From the NCBI GenBank assembly GCA_025458165.1, contig JALOTB010000003.1:62001-126000 (forward strand): a stretch of DNA of 64,000 nt, read 5' to 3'. Shown piece after piece: positions 62,556 to 64,000 of the stretch. The translations under genes and the position numbers were made by a program. The DNA comes from Chromatiaceae bacterium. Its GTDB lineage: Bacteria > Pseudomonadota > Gammaproteobacteria > Chromatiales > Chromatiaceae. The stretch's first letter is position 1, and each line of letters starts with the position of its first letter. The notes under the pieces are model-generated. The model ran no database searches. It worked only from the letters and a program-made list of their open reading frames with translations, and had not been told where the DNA came from.

Positions 62556-64000
62556 TCAGACGTGCCCAGCGTACAGCCGCTCCACCTCGTCCTGATAGTG
62601 GGTGAGGATCAGGGTGCGCTTGAGCTTCATGGTCGGGGTCATGGTGCCGTCCTCGATCGACCACGGCCGCTCCACCACGGCCACGCGCGTTATCTTGGCG
62701 TGGCCGGGGAAGTGCTCCAGTCGGGCGGCGATGCGCTTGCGCAGGATCGATTCCAGGTGCGCATCCTGGCGCACGGCGGCGAGATCCGGATCAAGACCCT
62801 GCTCCGCAGCGAGACGGGCATAGGCATCGGGGTCGAGCACCACCAACGCGGCGAGGAACGGCTTACCCTCGCCGATCACCAGGGTCTGGGCGAACAGTGG
62901 ATCCAGGCCGATCGCGAGCTCTAGGTCACCCGGGGGGACCTTGCGCCCGTTGGAGAGGACGATCAGCTCCTTGAGCCGCCCGGTAATGAAGAGGTGTCGC
63001 CCGTCCCAGCGCACCTGATCGCCGGTGTGCAGCCAGCCGTCCCTGTCCACCGCTGCCGCGCTCGCCTGCGGATGCCCCCAGTAGCCCTGCATCACCCCGG
63101 GCGAGCGCACGAGCAGCTCGTCTTGCGCGGCGACCCGAAGCTCCACGCTGGGGAGCGGTGGCCCCACGCTCTCGGGGATGTTGTCCTCCAGTGGACTCAC
63201 GCTGATCACGGGGCTCGCCTCGGTCAGCCCATACCCCTGCACCAGCGGGATGCCGAGCCCGATGAAGAAGCGGGCGACGTCCCCGGCCAGGGGTGCGCCC
63301 CCGCTCACGGTGATGCGCAGGCGCCCGCCGAGGCGCGCACGCACCTTGCTCCCCACCAGCCGATCGAGCAGCGGCGCGAGCAGCAGATCCGGCGACCAGC
63401 CGCGCCGCCCCTGGGCGTGCTCGAAACGCCGCCAGCCGACCGCCAGCGCGGCCTGGAAGAGCCAGCGCGCGATAGCCGGCCCCTGGGTGAGCTTGTCGCG
63501 GATGCGGGCGTGGACGCGCTCGAAGATCCGCGGGACGGCGATCATCACCGTCGGCCGCACGATGGTCAGGTCCTCGGCGAGCTGCGGGATGGAGCGCGTA
63601 TAGGCCACCGCGGCGCCGGCCATCATCGGCAGGAACTGCCCGCCCGTGCGCTCCAGGGTGTGCGACAGCGGCAGAAAGGAGAGGAAGCGGTCGCTCGGGA
63701 AGGCCTGGATGCAGGAGAGGACCGCCTCGGCGTTCCAGAGGATGTTGCGGTGGCTGAGCATGACCCCCTTGGGTGGGCCGGTGGTCCCTGAGGTATAGAC
63801 GATGGTGGCGAGCGCGCCGCCGTCGTCGACCCGATCGACCGGCCGCTCGGGATGCCCAGGGAGCCAGTCGGCGACGGCGGTGGCGGCAATGGGTGCCGCC
63901 TCCTCCCCTGGCTCTAGAACGAGGACGCGCACCAGCCGAGCGACGGTCTCGGCGATCGGGGCGAGCTCGGCGAGCTGCTGCCCGGTCTCCACCAGGAGGA
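62556..64000 (-). CDS. AMP-forming long-chain acyl-CoA synthetase, 3' part (runs off the right edge)
   Basis: The last ~481 residues of an adenylate-forming enzyme; its N-terminal part lies beyond position 64000, since the frame stays open upstream of the apparent start at 63992 (LL-V-ETGQQ). P-loop YTSGTTGPPKGVMLSH, GGAPLAGDVARFF, GYGLTEASPVIS and HTGDQVRWDGRHLFITGRLK are the standard motifs, with KLKRTLI near the end. It activates fatty acids for lipid synthesis or breakdown. It resembles the bacterial FAA1/COG1022 type. Confidence 0.92.
   Translation of the reverse strand, partial: LLVETGQQLAELAPIAETVARLVRVLVLEPGEEAAPIAATAVADWLPGHPERPVDRVDDGGALATIVYTSGTTGPPKGVMLSHRNILWNAEAVLSCIQAFPSDRFLSFLPLSHTLERTGGQFLPMMAGAAVAYTRSIPQLAEDLTIVRPTVMIAVPRIFERVHARIRDKLTQGPAIARWLFQAALAVGWRRFEHAQGRRGWSPDLLLAPLLDRLVGSKVRARLGGRLRITVSGGAPLAGDVARFFIGLGIPLVQGYGLTEASPVISVSPLEDNIPESVGPPLPSVELRVAAQDELLVRSPGVMQGYWGHPQASAAAVDRDGWLHTGDQVRWDGRHLFITGRLKELIVLSNGRKVPPGDLELAIGLDPLFAQTLVIGEGKPFLAALVVLDPDAYARLAAEQGLDPDLAAVRQDAHLESILRKRIAARLEHFPGHAKITRVAVVERPWSIEDGTMTPTMKLKRTLILTHYQDEVERLYAGHV

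Overview
The window reads as chromosomal DNA of a high-G+C gammaproteobacterium, estimated by eye at about two thirds G+C or more. The main evidence is gene order. The block nnr-tsaE-amiC-mutL-miaA-hfq-hflX-hflK-hflC-(DUF2065)-hisZ-purA and the block yceD-rpmF-plsX-fabHDG-acpP-fabF-pabC-mltG-tmk-holB-pilZ-tatD are the classical gammaproteobacterial arrangements, in the form seen in Pseudomonas and purple sulfur bacteria (hisZ and pilZ present). A Chromatiales-type host is my guess. No photosynthesis or sulfur-oxidation gene is present to prove it.

Layout. 1-5.2 kb: the end of a TPR-rich protein, a CHASE2-type class III nucleotide cyclase, and a three-domain glutaminase-STAS-cyclic-nucleotide-binding protein that could be its effector. 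5.7-10.2 kb (mostly minus strand): an SLC13-type transporter with RCK-C domains, a membrane-anchored serine hydrolase, a DUF3175 protein and a rhomboid protease. 10.4-12.6 kb: rpsT with a clear promoter and terminator, a cupin, then about 1.5 kb of low coding density holding one small Arg-rich protein and several small hairpin repeats. 12.6-17.3 kb: a Fer4/CDGSH iron-sulfur protein and an arsenate resistance cluster, arsR-arsC-GAPDH-arsJ, with a strongly structured gap before arsJ. 17.5-25.7 kb: a defence-like stretch with a DUF433/DUF5615 toxin-antitoxin pair, a complete four-gene Wadjet system (jetABCD) and a Uma2-type nuclease gene.

25.8-32.8 kb: housekeeping and accessory genes, namely a LysR regulator divergent from an azoreductase, a methyltransferase, a uracil-DNA glycosylase, an EVE protein, rsgA, a small cytochrome c, orn and queG. 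32.8-46.5 kb: the nnr to purA block (cell wall, mismatch repair, tRNA modification, RNA chaperone, membrane protease control, purine and histidine synthesis). 46.5-49.8 kb: oadGAB, a sodium-pumping decarboxylase. 49.8-60.9 kb: ribosomal protein L32 and the fatty-acid synthesis cluster, running into folate, cell wall, dTMP, replication and pilus genes. 60.9-64 kb (minus strand): a two-domain polyphosphate kinase 2 protein and the 3' part of an AMP-forming acyl-CoA synthetase that runs off the edge.

No rRNA, tRNA, CRISPR array, insertion sequence or prophage was recognised. The most notable items are the Wadjet operon, the cyclase/glutaminase pair (whose purine-determining residues look guanylate-cyclase-like), the ArsJ pathway with its hairpin-filled gap, and two small families of repeated hairpins.
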